Below, in pieces: positions 6,889 through 14,604 of a stretch of DNA of 19,132 nucleotides. The notes below the pieces were generated by a model. It saw only the letters and a list, made by a program, of their open reading frames with translations. It did no database searches and was not told the origin of the DNA. The DNA lies in contig CAZEYA010000060.1 in NCBI GenBank assembly GCA_964516515.1, positions 1 through 19,132 of the forward strand, in the 5' to 3' direction. The stretch comes from JANNOG01 sp964516515 (lineage in GTDB: Bacteria; Actinomycetota; Actinomycetes; Actinomycetales; JBBAYJ01). Position numbers and translations under genes: made by a program. Numbering within the stretch: the stretch's first letter is position 1; every line of letters begins with the position of its first letter.

Positions 6889-7248
6889 TCAATCAACGGA
6901 TGGCGGGATCGGCTCGTTCCGCTGCCACCCGGCGAGCCGCCGCGCATCGTGGACCAGGTCCGTCGCGACCAGCTCGGGCGGGGTCATGAGCGAGGCCCAG
7001 TGCAGGGCGTCGAACGGGCACGCCTCGACACAGATCCCGCAGTACATGCACAGGCCGTAGTCCAGCGTGAACGAGTCGAGCACGCTGCGGCGCACCGGCC
7101 GTCGCGATCCTACGGCGTCGAGTTCGATGTGGGCGCCGATCTCGATGCACCACACCGGGCACTCCTCGACGCAGATCATGCACACGGTGCACTTCTCGGA
7201 CACCAGCCCGATGACGCCATGGGCCTCGGCTGCGGCATGTCCGCTCAT
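6889..7248 (-). CDS. NuoI-like 2[4Fe-4S] ferredoxin-type subunit
   Basis: 119 residues from ATG 7248, which overlaps the stop of the preceding NuoC-like gene as ATGA, a sign of coupled translation. Two complete 4Fe-4S motifs are visible: C20-C23-C26-C30 followed by Pro, and C67-C70-C73-C77 followed by Pro. C34 is an extra Cys. Between them lies a 36-residue linker, as in the NuoI/HycB-like 8Fe subunits of complex I and group 4 hydrogenases. It is shorter than bacterial NuoI and lacks the N-terminal amphipathic extension. It probably passes electrons between a ferredoxin or KorAB and the NuoB-like subunit encoded two genes upstream. Confidence 0.88.
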   Translation of the reverse strand: MSGHAAAEAHGVIGLVSEKCTVCMICVEECPVWCIEIGAHIELDAVGSRRPVRRSVLDSFTLDYGLCMYCGICVEACPFDALHWASLMTPPELVATDLVHDARRLAGWQRNEPIPPSVD

Positions 7249-7859
7249 TCCGGCACCCCGGGCGGCAGGGCGCGCCGACCGGTCGCCCGGCGGCGGTGAC
7301 CGTCGGCGGGGGCATCCGGCGGCTCGAGGAGTTCGGCGAGACCCGGCCAGGGCACGGCGGCGCGGGCGGGGAGGGTGGCCGCCTTGAGCAGCGGCGGTGT
7401 CTCGGGTGGCTGTGGCCACGCCGCCGTCAGCAAGGGCCTGATCTCGGTGGTGGCGCCGTCGGGAGTGGGCTCGGCGAATCCGGTGAACCTGACCCCGAAC
7501 ATCTCAGCAGCCTCCCGCTCGTGCCAGGCGGCGGAGCCGAACAGCGCGGTCAGGCTGGGGATGGCGCCGTCGACCAGCCGGGTCCGCAGCAGCAGTCGGG
7601 CGAGCGGCGTGCCCGCGGCCGGGTGGCGCACCAGCATGGCCACGACCGTTAGCGGGGCACCGGGAGGCGGGCCGTCCACGGCACTGAGCCAGTCCAGCAC
7701 CTCGAAGCCGGCACCTCGCACCGCTTGGGCTGCGGCCGGCCACGAAGCGACGTCGACGGTCAGCGTGACAGTGCCGACGTGATCGGTCACCGAGTGGGCC
7801 GCCACCCCCAGCTGTCCCGCGACTGACCGTGCCACGTCGGCCGCGGAGGTGCCCTCCAT
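7245..7859 (-). CDS. NuoC-like (30-kDa) subunit without a NuoD domain
   Basis: 204 residues from ATG 7859, which shares one base with the stop of the NuoB-like gene (TGATG); a GTG at 7862 is an alternative. Residues 112-122 (WHEREAAEMFG) match the 30-kDa subunit signature ERExxDMFG, and TTEIRPLL near 137-144 matches the downstream DLRRIL segment. In HycE/HyfG and E. coli NuoCD this domain is fused to the NiFe/49-kDa large subunit; here the protein ends with a Pro/Ala/Arg-rich tail and no such domain follows. It is a structural subunit of the complex I peripheral arm type, with no cofactor expected. Confidence 0.85.
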   Translation of the reverse strand: MEGTSAADVARSVAGQLGVAAHSVTDHVGTVTLTVDVASWPAAAQAVRGAGFEVLDWLSAVDGPPPGAPLTVVAMLVRHPAAGTPLARLLLRTRLVDGAIPSLTALFGSAAWHEREAAEMFGVRFTGFAEPTPDGATTEIRPLLTAAWPQPPETPPLLKAATLPARAAVPWPGLAELLEPPDAPADGHRRRATGRRALPPGVPE

Positions 7860-8353
7860 CACGTGCCCCCCACATGCCTGGCGGCCCGCACCAGGTTCAA
7901 GGCCGCGTCGACCGCGTCAGGACGAGGCGGGCAGCCGGGCACGTTGACCGCGATCGGCACCAGGTCCCCCACGCCGGGCAGCACGGCGTAGGAGTCCCAG
8001 TACGGCCCGCCGGTGATCGTGCACGCCCCGAAGGCGACGGCGACCCGCGGCTCGACCATCGCCTGCCACGCCACCACCACGTCCGCGGCCGAGGCCAGCG
8101 TCACCGTTCCCGATACCAGCAGCACGTGGGTGCGGCCGGCACCGTCATCACCCAGCGGGCGCCCCAGCCGGCGCAACGCCTGCGTCACCTCGACCGAGCA
8201 GCACGCCAGTTCCAGGGAATACACCCGCAGGTCCTCACCCACATCACAGACCGTCGGCGAGTGCACGCCGCAACGGTAAGCCCGGGTGCCGCTCGACTCG
8301 TTCCGCCAGGCGGTCGACCGGAATCTCACGTGACGGTCAGGGACACCTAGCAT
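7859..8353 (-). CDS. NuoB-like (20-kDa) iron-sulfur subunit
   Basis: The PF01058-type core is clear. The adjacent Cys pair in LELACCSVE, the Cys of GACTITGGPYWDSYAV and the Cys of VPGCPPRPDA correspond to the four ligands of the N2 4Fe-4S cluster in NuoB (E. coli Cys63, Cys64, Cys129, Cys158). The start is uncertain. ATG 8353 gives 164 residues with the Cys pair at 51-52, close to NuoB. GTG 8329 would give 156 residues. GTG 8224 is preceded by a good GTGAGGA eight bases away but would leave only seven residues before the Cys pair. The first ten codons after 8353 have poor G/C third positions, which favours a later start. It is the first gene of a coupled trio and diverges from korA. Confidence 0.83.
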   Translation of the reverse strand: MLGVPDRHVRFRSTAWRNESSGTRAYRCGVHSPTVCDVGEDLRVYSLELACCSVEVTQALRRLGRPLGDDGAGRTHVLLVSGTVTLASAADVVVAWQAMVEPRVAVAFGACTITGGPYWDSYAVLPGVGDLVPIAVNVPGCPPRPDAVDAALNLVRAARHVGGT

Positions 8354-8385
8354 GGCAGCAACCGGCGAAAGGCCAGCGACACCCC

Positions 8386-10326
8386 ATGTCCAGTCAGACC
8401 ACGACGATCGCACCCATCAGCAACGGGGCCCATCACCCGGCAAGCGCAGTCAGAGGCGTCGATCACGTCGTCATCCGCTTCGCCGGAGACTCCGGCGACG
8501 GCATGCAGCTCACCGGCGACCGTTTCACCGCCGAGACCGCAGCCCTCGGCAACGACATCGCCACGCTGCCCAACTTTCCCGCCGAGATCCGCGCCCCCGC
8601 CGGCACCCTGCCGGGCGTCTCCAGTTTCCAGCTGCATTTCGCCGACCACGAGGTCCTCACCCCCGGCGACGCCCCGGACGTGCTGGTCGCGATGAACCCC
8701 GCGGCGCTCAAGGCCAACCTCGGCGATGTGCGCCGCGGCGGCACGATCATCGTCGACACCGACGCCTTCACCCGTCGCAACCTCACCAAGGTCGGTTACG
8801 CGACCGACCCGCTGACCGACGGCTCGCTGGAGTCCTACGACGTGCACCGGGTGCCGTTGACAGCGCTGACCGTCGAGGCGCTCGCCGACCTGGCCCTTGG
8901 CCGCAAGGACGCCGAGCGGTCGAAGAACATGTTCGCCCTCGGCCTGCTCTCGTGGCTGTACTCCCGCCCGACCGACGGCACCCGGCGCTACCTGGAGACC
9001 AAGTTCGCCCAGCGGCCGCACATCCTGGCGGCCAACCTCCGGGCGTTCGAGGCCGGCTGGGCGTTCGGCGAGACCACCGAGACCTTCGCGGTGCGTTACG
9101 AGATCGCCCCCGCACCCGCGAAAGCCGGGCGCTACCGCAACATCACCGGCAACGTCGCGCTGTCCTACGGTTTGGTCGTCGCGGCGCAGCAGGCCGGGCT
9201 GCGCCTGGTGCTCGGCTCGTACCCGATCACTCCCGCCTCCGACGTGCTGCACACCCTCTCCGGCCTCAAGCGCTTCGGGGTCACCACGCTGCAGACCGAG
9301 GACGAGATCGCCGGCATCGGCGCCGCGCTCGGCGCCGCCTACGGGGGCGCTCTCGGCGTGACCACCACGTCCGGTCCGGGACTGAGCCTGAAGTCCGAGA
9401 TGCTCGGCCTGGCCGTTGCGCTGGAACTGCCACTGATCCTGTGCGACATCCAGCGGGGCGGACCCAGCACCGGCCTGCCGACCAAGACCGAGCAGTCGGA
9501 CCTGCTGCAGGCGATGTTCGGCCGGCACGGCGAGGCGCCACTGCCCGTCATCGCCGCGGCCAGCCCCACCGACTGCTTCGACATCGCGATCGAGGCGGTG
9601 CGGATAGCCGTCACCTACCGCACCCCGGTGATCCTGCTCTCCGACGGCTACCTGGCCAACGGCTCCGAGCCGTGGCGGCTGCCGGACGTCACCCTGCTGC
9701 CGCGCGTCGACCCCGGTTTCGCGGCTGCGCCGACGGACCCGGAGGCGCCGGTCTTCCGGCCCTTCGACCGTGACCCCGAGACCCTGGCCCGACCCTGGGC
9801 ACTGCCGGGAACGGCGGGCCTGGAGCACCGGATCGGCGGACTCGAGAAGGCGGACGGCACCGGTGAGATCAGTTATGACGCCGACAACCACGACCGGATG
9901 GTCCGGCTGCGCCAGGCGAAGATCGACGGCGTGAGCGTGCCGGACCTCGGCGTCGACGACCCCACCGGTGATGCCGACCTGCTGGTTCTCGGCTGGGGGT
10001 CGACGTACGGCCCGGTCGCGGCCGCCGTGCGAGACGCGCGGGCGGCCGGTCGCCAGGTCGCCCGGGCCCACCTGCGCCATCTCAACCCGTTTCCGGTCAA
10101 CCTCGGTGCCGTGCTGCGCCGCTACCCGCAGGTGCTCGTGCCCGAGATGAACCTCGGCCAGCTCGCGCTGCTGCTGCGGGCGCGGTACCTGGTCGACGTC
10201 GTCAGCCACACATCCGTACGCGGCCAGCCGTTCGCCTCAGGTGACCTGCTGAACGTCATCACTGCCATGACCTCACCGTCGCCGCAGGCCAGGCTGGGGT
10301 ACGACCTCAGCAGCGGCGTAAACTGA
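8386..10326 (+). CDS. korA: 2-oxoacid (probably 2-oxoglutarate):ferredoxin oxidoreductase, fused gamma-alpha subunit
   Basis: 646 residues, close to M. tuberculosis KorA (about 650). The N-terminal gamma domain (about 27-215) starts with VVIRFAGDSGDGM and includes the NFPAEIRAPAGTLPGVSSFQ segment. The alpha domain (about 255-610) holds GSYPITPASD at 277-286, the TEDEIAGIGAALGAAYGG helix, a TTSGPGLSLKSE loop and QRGGPSTGLPTK. With KorB it should decarboxylate 2-oxoglutarate to succinyl-CoA and reduce ferredoxin. AAAGG lies 13 bases before ATG 8386, a somewhat long gap. A possible -10 box TAGCAT is at 8348-8353. The subunit carries no iron-sulfur motif. Assignment to 2-oxoglutarate rather than pyruvate rests on similarity to the mycobacterial type. 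Confidence 0.93.
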   Translation: MSSQTTTIAPISNGAHHPASAVRGVDHVVIRFAGDSGDGMQLTGDRFTAETAALGNDIATLPNFPAEIRAPAGTLPGVSSFQLHFADHEVLTPGDAPDVLVAMNPAALKANLGDVRRGGTIIVDTDAFTRRNLTKVGYATDPLTDGSLESYDVHRVPLTALTVEALADLALGRKDAERSKNMFALGLLSWLYSRPTDGTRRYLETKFAQRPHILAANLRAFEAGWAFGETTETFAVRYEIAPAPAKAGRYRNITGNVALSYGLVVAAQQAGLRLVLGSYPITPASDVLHTLSGLKRFGVTTLQTEDEIAGIGAALGAAYGGALGVTTTSGPGLSLKSEMLGLAVALELPLILCDIQRGGPSTGLPTKTEQSDLLQAMFGRHGEAPLPVIAAASPTDCFDIAIEAVRIAVTYRTPVILLSDGYLANGSEPWRLPDVTLLPRVDPGFAAAPTDPEAPVFRPFDRDPETLARPWALPGTAGLEHRIGGLEKADGTGEISYDADNHDRMVRLRQAKIDGVSVPDLGVDDPTGDADLLVLGWGSTYGPVAAAVRDARAAGRQVARAHLRHLNPFPVNLGAVLRRYPQVLVPEMNLGQLALLLRARYLVDVVSHTSVRGQPFASGDLLNVITAMTSPSPQARLGYDLSSGVN

Positions 10327-10332
10327 CCGCCG

Positions 10333-11439
10333 ATGACTACCATCGATCTGGGCGTTCCCGGCTTGGGCCCCTCCGGTCTCGCGGGTGTCCCGGCACTGGC
10401 CGAGGGCGAGACACTGACCCGCAAGGACTTCGCCCCCGGCAACGAGGTGCGGTGGTGTCCGGGTTGCGGCGACTACGCGGTGCTCGCGGCCGTGCAGGCG
10501 TTCCTGCCGGACCTCGGGTTGCGGCGCGAGAACATCGTGTTCGTCTCGGGGATCGGGTGCTCGTCGCGGTTCCCGTTCTACCTCGACACCTTCGGTGTGC
10601 ACTCCATCCACGGCCGGGCACCGGCGTTCGCCACCGGGCTGGCCACCGCGCGCCCCGACCTCAACGTCTGGGTGGTCACCGGTGACGGCGACGCGCTGAG
10701 CATCGGCGCCGGGCACCTTCTCCATACCCTTCGCCGCAACGTCAACCTGACGATCCTGCTGTTCAACAACCGGATCTACGGCCTGACGAAGGGGCAGTAC
10801 TCGCCCACGTCCGAAAGCGGCAAGCTCACCAAGTCCACTCCCGCCGGCTCCGTGGACGCGCCGTTCAACCCGGTCTCGCTGGCGCTCGGCGCCGAGGCCA
10901 CTTTCGTGGCGCGCACCCTGGACTCCGACCGCAAGCACCTGACCGAGGTGCTGGGGGCGGCCGCCCGCCACCGTGGCACCGCACTGGTCGAGATCTACCA
11001 GAACTGCCCGATCTTCAACGACGGCGCCTTCGACGTGCTCAAGGACTCCGAGGAGTCGCAGGCGCGGCTGGTTCGGCTACGCGCCGGGGAGCCGGTGACG
11101 TTCGGCGGGCCCGACGGCACCGCCAATGCCGTCGTCGCCCGGCGCGACGGCGGCGGTGTCGAGGTGATCTCCAGCGAGTTCGCAGCAGCCCAGGGCCTGG
11201 CCCCGATCGTCCACGACCCGGCCGCCGACGACCCGGCCGCCGCGTTCGCCCTGAGCCGGCTCGACGACGTCACGCTGTCGCACGTTCCCGTCGGCATCTT
11301 CCGCAACGTCTCCCGCCCCACCTACGACGATCTGGTGCGAGCCCAGGTGGACGGCGCCGTCAGCGCGGCGGGCGGGCCCGCCGGCGACAGCGCGCTGGCC
11401 GCTCTGCTCGGCGGCGCCGACACCTGGACCGTCGACTAG
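10333..11439 (+). CDS. korB: 2-oxoacid:ferredoxin oxidoreductase, beta (thiamine diphosphate, 4Fe-4S) subunit
   Basis: 368 residues, six bases after the korA stop, so surely cotranscribed. Expected 4Fe-4S ligands are C42 and C45 (RWCPGCGDYAV), C76 (GIGCSSRFPFY) and C225 (YQNCPIFND). The ThDP/Mg motif starts GDGD at 117-120 and ends at NN 145-146, with SIGAGHLLHTLRRN between. HSIHGRAPAFATG is the family's loop. There is no fused or adjacent plus-strand delta (8Fe ferredoxin) subunit, as is usual for the two-subunit mycobacterial type that uses a separate ferredoxin. The initiation region has no visible Shine-Dalgarno, consistent with coupling to korA. Confidence 0.94.
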   Translation: MTTIDLGVPGLGPSGLAGVPALAEGETLTRKDFAPGNEVRWCPGCGDYAVLAAVQAFLPDLGLRRENIVFVSGIGCSSRFPFYLDTFGVHSIHGRAPAFATGLATARPDLNVWVVTGDGDALSIGAGHLLHTLRRNVNLTILLFNNRIYGLTKGQYSPTSESGKLTKSTPAGSVDAPFNPVSLALGAEATFVARTLDSDRKHLTEVLGAAARHRGTALVEIYQNCPIFNDGAFDVLKDSEESQARLVRLRAGEPVTFGGPDGTANAVVARRDGGGVEVISSEFAAAQGLAPIVHDPAADDPAAAFALSRLDDVTLSHVPVGIFRNVSRPTYDDLVRAQVDGAVSAAGGPAGDSALAALLGGADTWTVD

Positions 11440-11491
11440 CCCGGCGTGACCACCAGCCAGATCCCCCCGCTTGTGGTGTACCCATACGTCG

Positions 11492-12265
11492 GTGACCATC
11501 GTGGCCGTTCCGTACCACATCGATGAACTGCTGAACCCGTTCGAGGTCGGGGTGATCACCGATCGCGAGGTCGTCGTCGATCTGCCGACGGGCACTGCCT
11601 GGGACCGGATGGCGGCGATCTACGAGCGCGTGGCCCAGCTGGTGGCGCACTCGCTGGCCGAGGGCGGCCAACGCCCGATCGTGATCTCCGGTGACTGCAC
11701 GACGAGCCTGGGCGTCCTGACGGGCATGCGACGAGCCGGGCTGGAACCGGGTGTCGTGTGGCTCGACGGCCACGCCGACTTCCAGACCGAGGCGACGACG
11801 TCGTCCGGATACCTGGGCGGGATGCCGTTGTCGCTGGCCGTGGGCGTCGGCACGCTGACCCTGCCCACGACTCTCGGCCTCGCTCCGTTGGACCCCACCC
11901 ACGTGGTCCTGGTCGATGCCCGCGACACCGATCCGCCCGAGCATGTACTTCTCGACGAATCGGCCATCAAGCGGGCGACGGTGCTCGACCTGGACAGCAC
12001 GCTGGTGCCGGACGGTGACGTCTACGTGCACATCGATCTCGACGTCATCGACCCCGTGGGCCTGCCCGACCTCAGGTTCCCCGCTCCCGGCGGACCGTCC
12101 CTCGACGAGGTCCTGGCAGCGGTTTCGCGAGTCGCGGCGACCGGCCGGGTGGCGGCCGTCGGCATCGCCGCCACCTGGCGCCCGGACAGCGTGTCGCAGG
12201 AGCATCACACCGCTGTGCGGCGCCTCGTCGAGACGCTCCGCGGCAGCGTTCGTGCCGAACGGTGA
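11492..12265 (+). CDS. Arginase/agmatinase-fold (ureohydrolase family) protein with altered metal site
   Basis: 257 residues from GTG 11492, the start that opens the fold (TIVAVPYHIDE); a TTG at 11471 is in frame but unlikely. Ureohydrolase motifs are visible: SGDCTTSLG at 67-74, WLDGHADFQ with D92, H94 and D96, and HIDLDVIDP with D182 and D184. In arginases the first motif is GGDHS, whose His binds one Mn; here the position is C69. All other metal ligands are present. Members hydrolyse guanidino or formimino compounds, but the substrate cannot be given, and the Cys raises the possibility of one-metal or changed metal use. The end overlaps the methyltransferase start by 14 bases. It begins 52 bases after korB. 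Confidence 0.8.
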   Translation: MTIVAVPYHIDELLNPFEVGVITDREVVVDLPTGTAWDRMAAIYERVAQLVAHSLAEGGQRPIVISGDCTTSLGVLTGMRRAGLEPGVVWLDGHADFQTEATTSSGYLGGMPLSLAVGVGTLTLPTTLGLAPLDPTHVVLVDARDTDPPEHVLLDESAIKRATVLDLDSTLVPDGDVYVHIDLDVIDPVGLPDLRFPAPGGPSLDEVLAAVSRVAATGRVAAVGIAATWRPDSVSQEHHTAVRRLVETLRGSVRAER

Positions 12266-13034
12266 CCGGACTGGCCTGATCTTCGATGAGGACGCGCAGG
12301 CATACCAACGGGCCAGGCCGGGCTACCCCGAGGCGCTGATCGATGACCTGATGGCACGGACCGGCCTTCACCGCGGTGAGCGCGTCATCGAGATCGGACC
12401 CGGCACGGGCCAGGCGACCCGCGCCCTGACCGCCCGCGGCTTTTCCGTCGTCGCGATAGAACCCGGCCAGCGGTTGGCGGACGTGCTGCGAGAGACCGTC
12501 CCCGGAGACGTCGCGGTCGTCGCCACCACCTTCGAGGACTTCTCGGCGCCCGGGGGCCCGGTGGCCGCCGTCATGGCCTTCACCTCGTGGCACTGGCTAG
12601 CAGCCCCCGCGCGAGCCGCGAACGCGGCCGCGTGCCTGCGCCCGGGAGGTGTGCTGGTCACCGTCACCACCCACCATGTCTATGGCGGCACCACTGGCTT
12701 CTTCCACCAGGCCCAAGCCTGCTACGAGCGGTGGGACCCGGCGACACGGCCTGGCATCCGCCTGAACCCCGCCCACGCCATCCCGGTGCTGCGCGACGAG
12801 ATCGACGACGACGACGCCTTCGACGTGCCGATCCACCTGCGCCATGAAGCAGAGATCGCCTACACCACGCGGGAGTACATCGACCTTCTCGGCACGTACT
12901 CCGGACACCGCGCCCTGGATCCCCGGCTACGGCATGGCCTCCTCGACTGCCTTCGCCAGCTGATCGACACCCACTACGCCGGGCACATCGTCAAGCGATA
13001 CCTGTACGGGGCTCGCATCGCCCGCCGAAGGTGA
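12252..13034 (+). CDS. Class I SAM-dependent methyltransferase
   Basis: 260 residues. GTG 12252 is the only plausible in-frame start near the first conserved residues and overlaps the arginase-like gene by 14 bases. The FDEDAQAYQRARPGYP N-terminus is typical of a large group of actinobacterial methyltransferases of unknown substrate. SAM motif I is IEIGPGTGQAT at 46-56, with acidic E70 at the end of the next strand (VVAIEPG). A motif near 105-118 (AVMAFTSWHWL) corresponds to motif IV and LRPGG at 129-133 to the loop before motif VI. No membrane or secretion signal is seen. The substrate is unknown. It is convergent with the aldo/keto reductase gene 10 bp away. Confidence 0.88.
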   Translation: MPNGDRTGLIFDEDAQAYQRARPGYPEALIDDLMARTGLHRGERVIEIGPGTGQATRALTARGFSVVAIEPGQRLADVLRETVPGDVAVVATTFEDFSAPGGPVAAVMAFTSWHWLAAPARAANAAACLRPGGVLVTVTTHHVYGGTTGFFHQAQACYERWDPATRPGIRLNPAHAIPVLRDEIDDDDAFDVPIHLRHEAEIAYTTREYIDLLGTYSGHRALDPRLRHGLLDCLRQLIDTHYAGHIVKRYLYGARIARRR

Positions 13035-13041
13035 CGTCACC
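13030..13041. other. Perfect 12-bp palindrome between convergent genes
   Basis: GGTGACGTCACC is perfectly self-complementary and covers the methyltransferase stop codon, ending four bases before the aldo/keto reductase stop. It has no loop, so it is a poor terminator. Its core TGACGTCA recurs at 4985-4992 near the ABC transporter promoter. Confidence 0.5.
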
Positions 13042-13044
13042 GCA

Positions 13045-13893
13045 TCAGTCGGGGAGGTAGGCGAACGTGGCCGGGTGGGGGCCGGTGCGGCCGGACTCGC
13101 CACGGTCGAGGCCGTCGATTGCCCTGACATCTGCGTCGGTCAGCGAGAAGTCGAAGATGGCGACGTTCTCGCGGATCCGCTCCAAAGTGACCGACTTCGG
13201 GAAGACGATGTAGCCCTTCTCGATGTGCCAGCGCAGCGTCACCTGCGCCGGGGTCCGGTCCAGGCGCGCAGCGATCTCGCCGATCACCGGGTCGTCCAGC
13301 ACCCCACCCTGCGCGATCGGCGACCACGACTCGGTGATGATGTGGTGCTTCGTGCCGAAGTCGCTGACGGTGGCATTGGTGAAGTACGGGTGGACCTCGA
13401 TCTGGTTGACCACGGGTAGCACATCGCTGTCGTCGAACAACCGCTGCAGGTGATCGATCTCGAAGTTGGAGACACCGATCGAGCGGGCGCGACCCTCGCG
13501 GGCGAACTCCTCCAGGGTGCGCCACGTCGAGACGTAGTCGCCGTCGTACAGAGTGGGCAGCGGCCAGTGAATGAGGAACAGGTCAACGTAGTCAGAGCCC
13601 AGCGCGGTCAGGGTCTCATCGAAGGCTCGGCGCGCGTCGTCCGGGCGATGGAACCCGTTGTTGAGCTTGCTCGTAATGAACACCTCCGAACGGTCCAGTC
13701 CCGACGCTCGCACCCCCTCGCCGACGCCCGCCTCGTTGGCGTACATCTCGGCGGTGTCGATGTGGCGGTACCCGGTCTCCAGCGCGATCCGGACCGCTTC
13801 GGCAGTCTGCTCGGGCTTGATCTGGAACACCCCGAACCCCAGCTGGGGAATCGTGATGCCGTTGTTAAGGGTGATCGTCGTGACGTCGCTCAT
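13045..13893 (-). CDS. Aldo/keto reductase (2,5-diketo-D-gluconate reductase-like)
   Basis: 282 residues, the normal length for a single-domain AKR barrel. The catalytic tetrad is complete: D46 and Y51 in GYRHIDTAEMYANE, K76 in ITSKL and H109 in LIHWPLP. SIGVSNF and VVNQIEVHPYF are the family signatures, and FPKSVTLERIREN is the NADPH-binding motif. It should reduce aldehydes or ketones with NADPH in the cytoplasm; the substrate is unknown. GAGGAG about 12 bases before ATG 13893 is the likely ribosome binding site. It lies 56 bp downstream of the DUF4126 gene on the same strand. Confidence 0.95.
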   Translation of the reverse strand: MSDVTTITLNNGITIPQLGFGVFQIKPEQTAEAVRIALETGYRHIDTAEMYANEAGVGEGVRASGLDRSEVFITSKLNNGFHRPDDARRAFDETLTALGSDYVDLFLIHWPLPTLYDGDYVSTWRTLEEFAREGRARSIGVSNFEIDHLQRLFDDSDVLPVVNQIEVHPYFTNATVSDFGTKHHIITESWSPIAQGGVLDDPVIGEIAARLDRTPAQVTLRWHIEKGYIVFPKSVTLERIRENVAIFDFSLTDADVRAIDGLDRGESGRTGPHPATFAYLPD

Positions 13894-13949
13894 CGTGGTG
13901 GCTGTCTCCTCATTGTGGATATTCGAGTGGTTGCGTTCAGGAGTCTGGG

Positions 13950-14558
13950 TCAGGTCGTCGCGGGCGGTAGCCCGGCCTGTTCCATCCTGCGCCGCCGGGC
14001 ACGTCGACGCAGCCTGACGACTGTCACGACCACGACGGCCAGCAGCACCAGGACGAGCAGGGGCGCCAGCAGCGCGGCCAGTGACAGTCCTGCCGACGTC
14101 ACGTCCTCCGCCGTGCTGAGCACCGGCGCCGCGACGCCGCCCGTGGCCGCGTTCGCCAGCCCGCGCAGTGCCGCCTTTCCCAGGTGCACCGCCAGTGCCA
14201 GCAGGGCCCCGAAGGCCATGGGCACCCAGCCACCCTCGCGAAGGAAGCTCTGCGGGTCGGAGACCAGGGCTTGGCCGCCCCAGCCGGTGGCACCCACCAC
14301 CAGCCCGCCGGAGGTCGGCCGCACCACGGTCTGCAGCACGTCATTGACGTGATCGACCACGGGGATCTTGTCAGCGACGATCTCGACGACGAGCAGGACG
14401 GCCAGCGTGCCCAGCGTCCAGGGGTTCTCCAGCCACCGCCAGGCAGACGGCAGGTCGACGACCGGCGTCAGGCGCGCGAGCAGGCCCACGACGAGCATCG
14501 GGATGTAGGCGTTGAGCCCGGCCGAGGCGGACAGGCCGAGCGCCGTCAGCAGTTCCAT
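13950..14558 (-). CDS. DUF4126-type integral membrane protein
   Basis: 202 residues. The GLSASAGLNAYIPMLVVGLLARL opening and the VDHVNDVLQTVVRPTSGGLV loop are typical of DUF4126 proteins, whose function is unknown. Hydrophobic segments lie at about 3-30, 47-63, 83-98, 112-130 and 155-182, followed by a strongly basic Arg cluster (182-191) that should stay in the cytoplasm. AAGGGAGG nine bases before ATG 14558 supports the start. It diverges from the small gene at 14605 with 46 bp between starts. Confidence 0.85.
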   Translation of the reverse strand: MELLTALGLSASAGLNAYIPMLVVGLLARLTPVVDLPSAWRWLENPWTLGTLAVLLVVEIVADKIPVVDHVNDVLQTVVRPTSGGLVVGATGWGGQALVSDPQSFLREGGWVPMAFGALLALAVHLGKAALRGLANAATGGVAAPVLSTAEDVTSAGLSLAALLAPLLVLVLLAVVVVTVVRLRRRARRRRMEQAGLPPATT

Positions 14559-14592
14559 GATGTTGGACCTCCCTTCGACCCACTCACGGCGC

Positions 14593-14598
14593 TACGGT
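14593..14598 (+). promoter_or_regulatory. Possible -10 box for a leaderless transcript of the 14605 gene
   Basis: TACGGT fits the TAnnnT pattern of actinobacterial -10 boxes and ends six bases before the GTG at 14605, the spacing expected if the transcript starts at or next to the start codon. No Shine-Dalgarno and no convincing -35 box are visible. Confidence 0.3.
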
Positions 14599-14604
14599 CA
14601 CCAT

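Noticed and set aside
8352..9773. 473-codon plus-strand frame overlapping korA
   Set aside because: Arg/Pro-rich shifted-frame translation inside korA, without motifs.
8347..10209. 620-codon open frame on the minus strand opposite korA
   Set aside because: It is antisense to an unmistakable korA. Its translation is Gln/Arg/Gly/Val-rich with no family motif, as expected from the complement of a high-GC gene.
12262..12264. GTG overlapping the arginase-like stop as a methyltransferase start
   Set aside because: It is out of frame with the methyltransferase; the in-frame GTG at 12252 is used instead.
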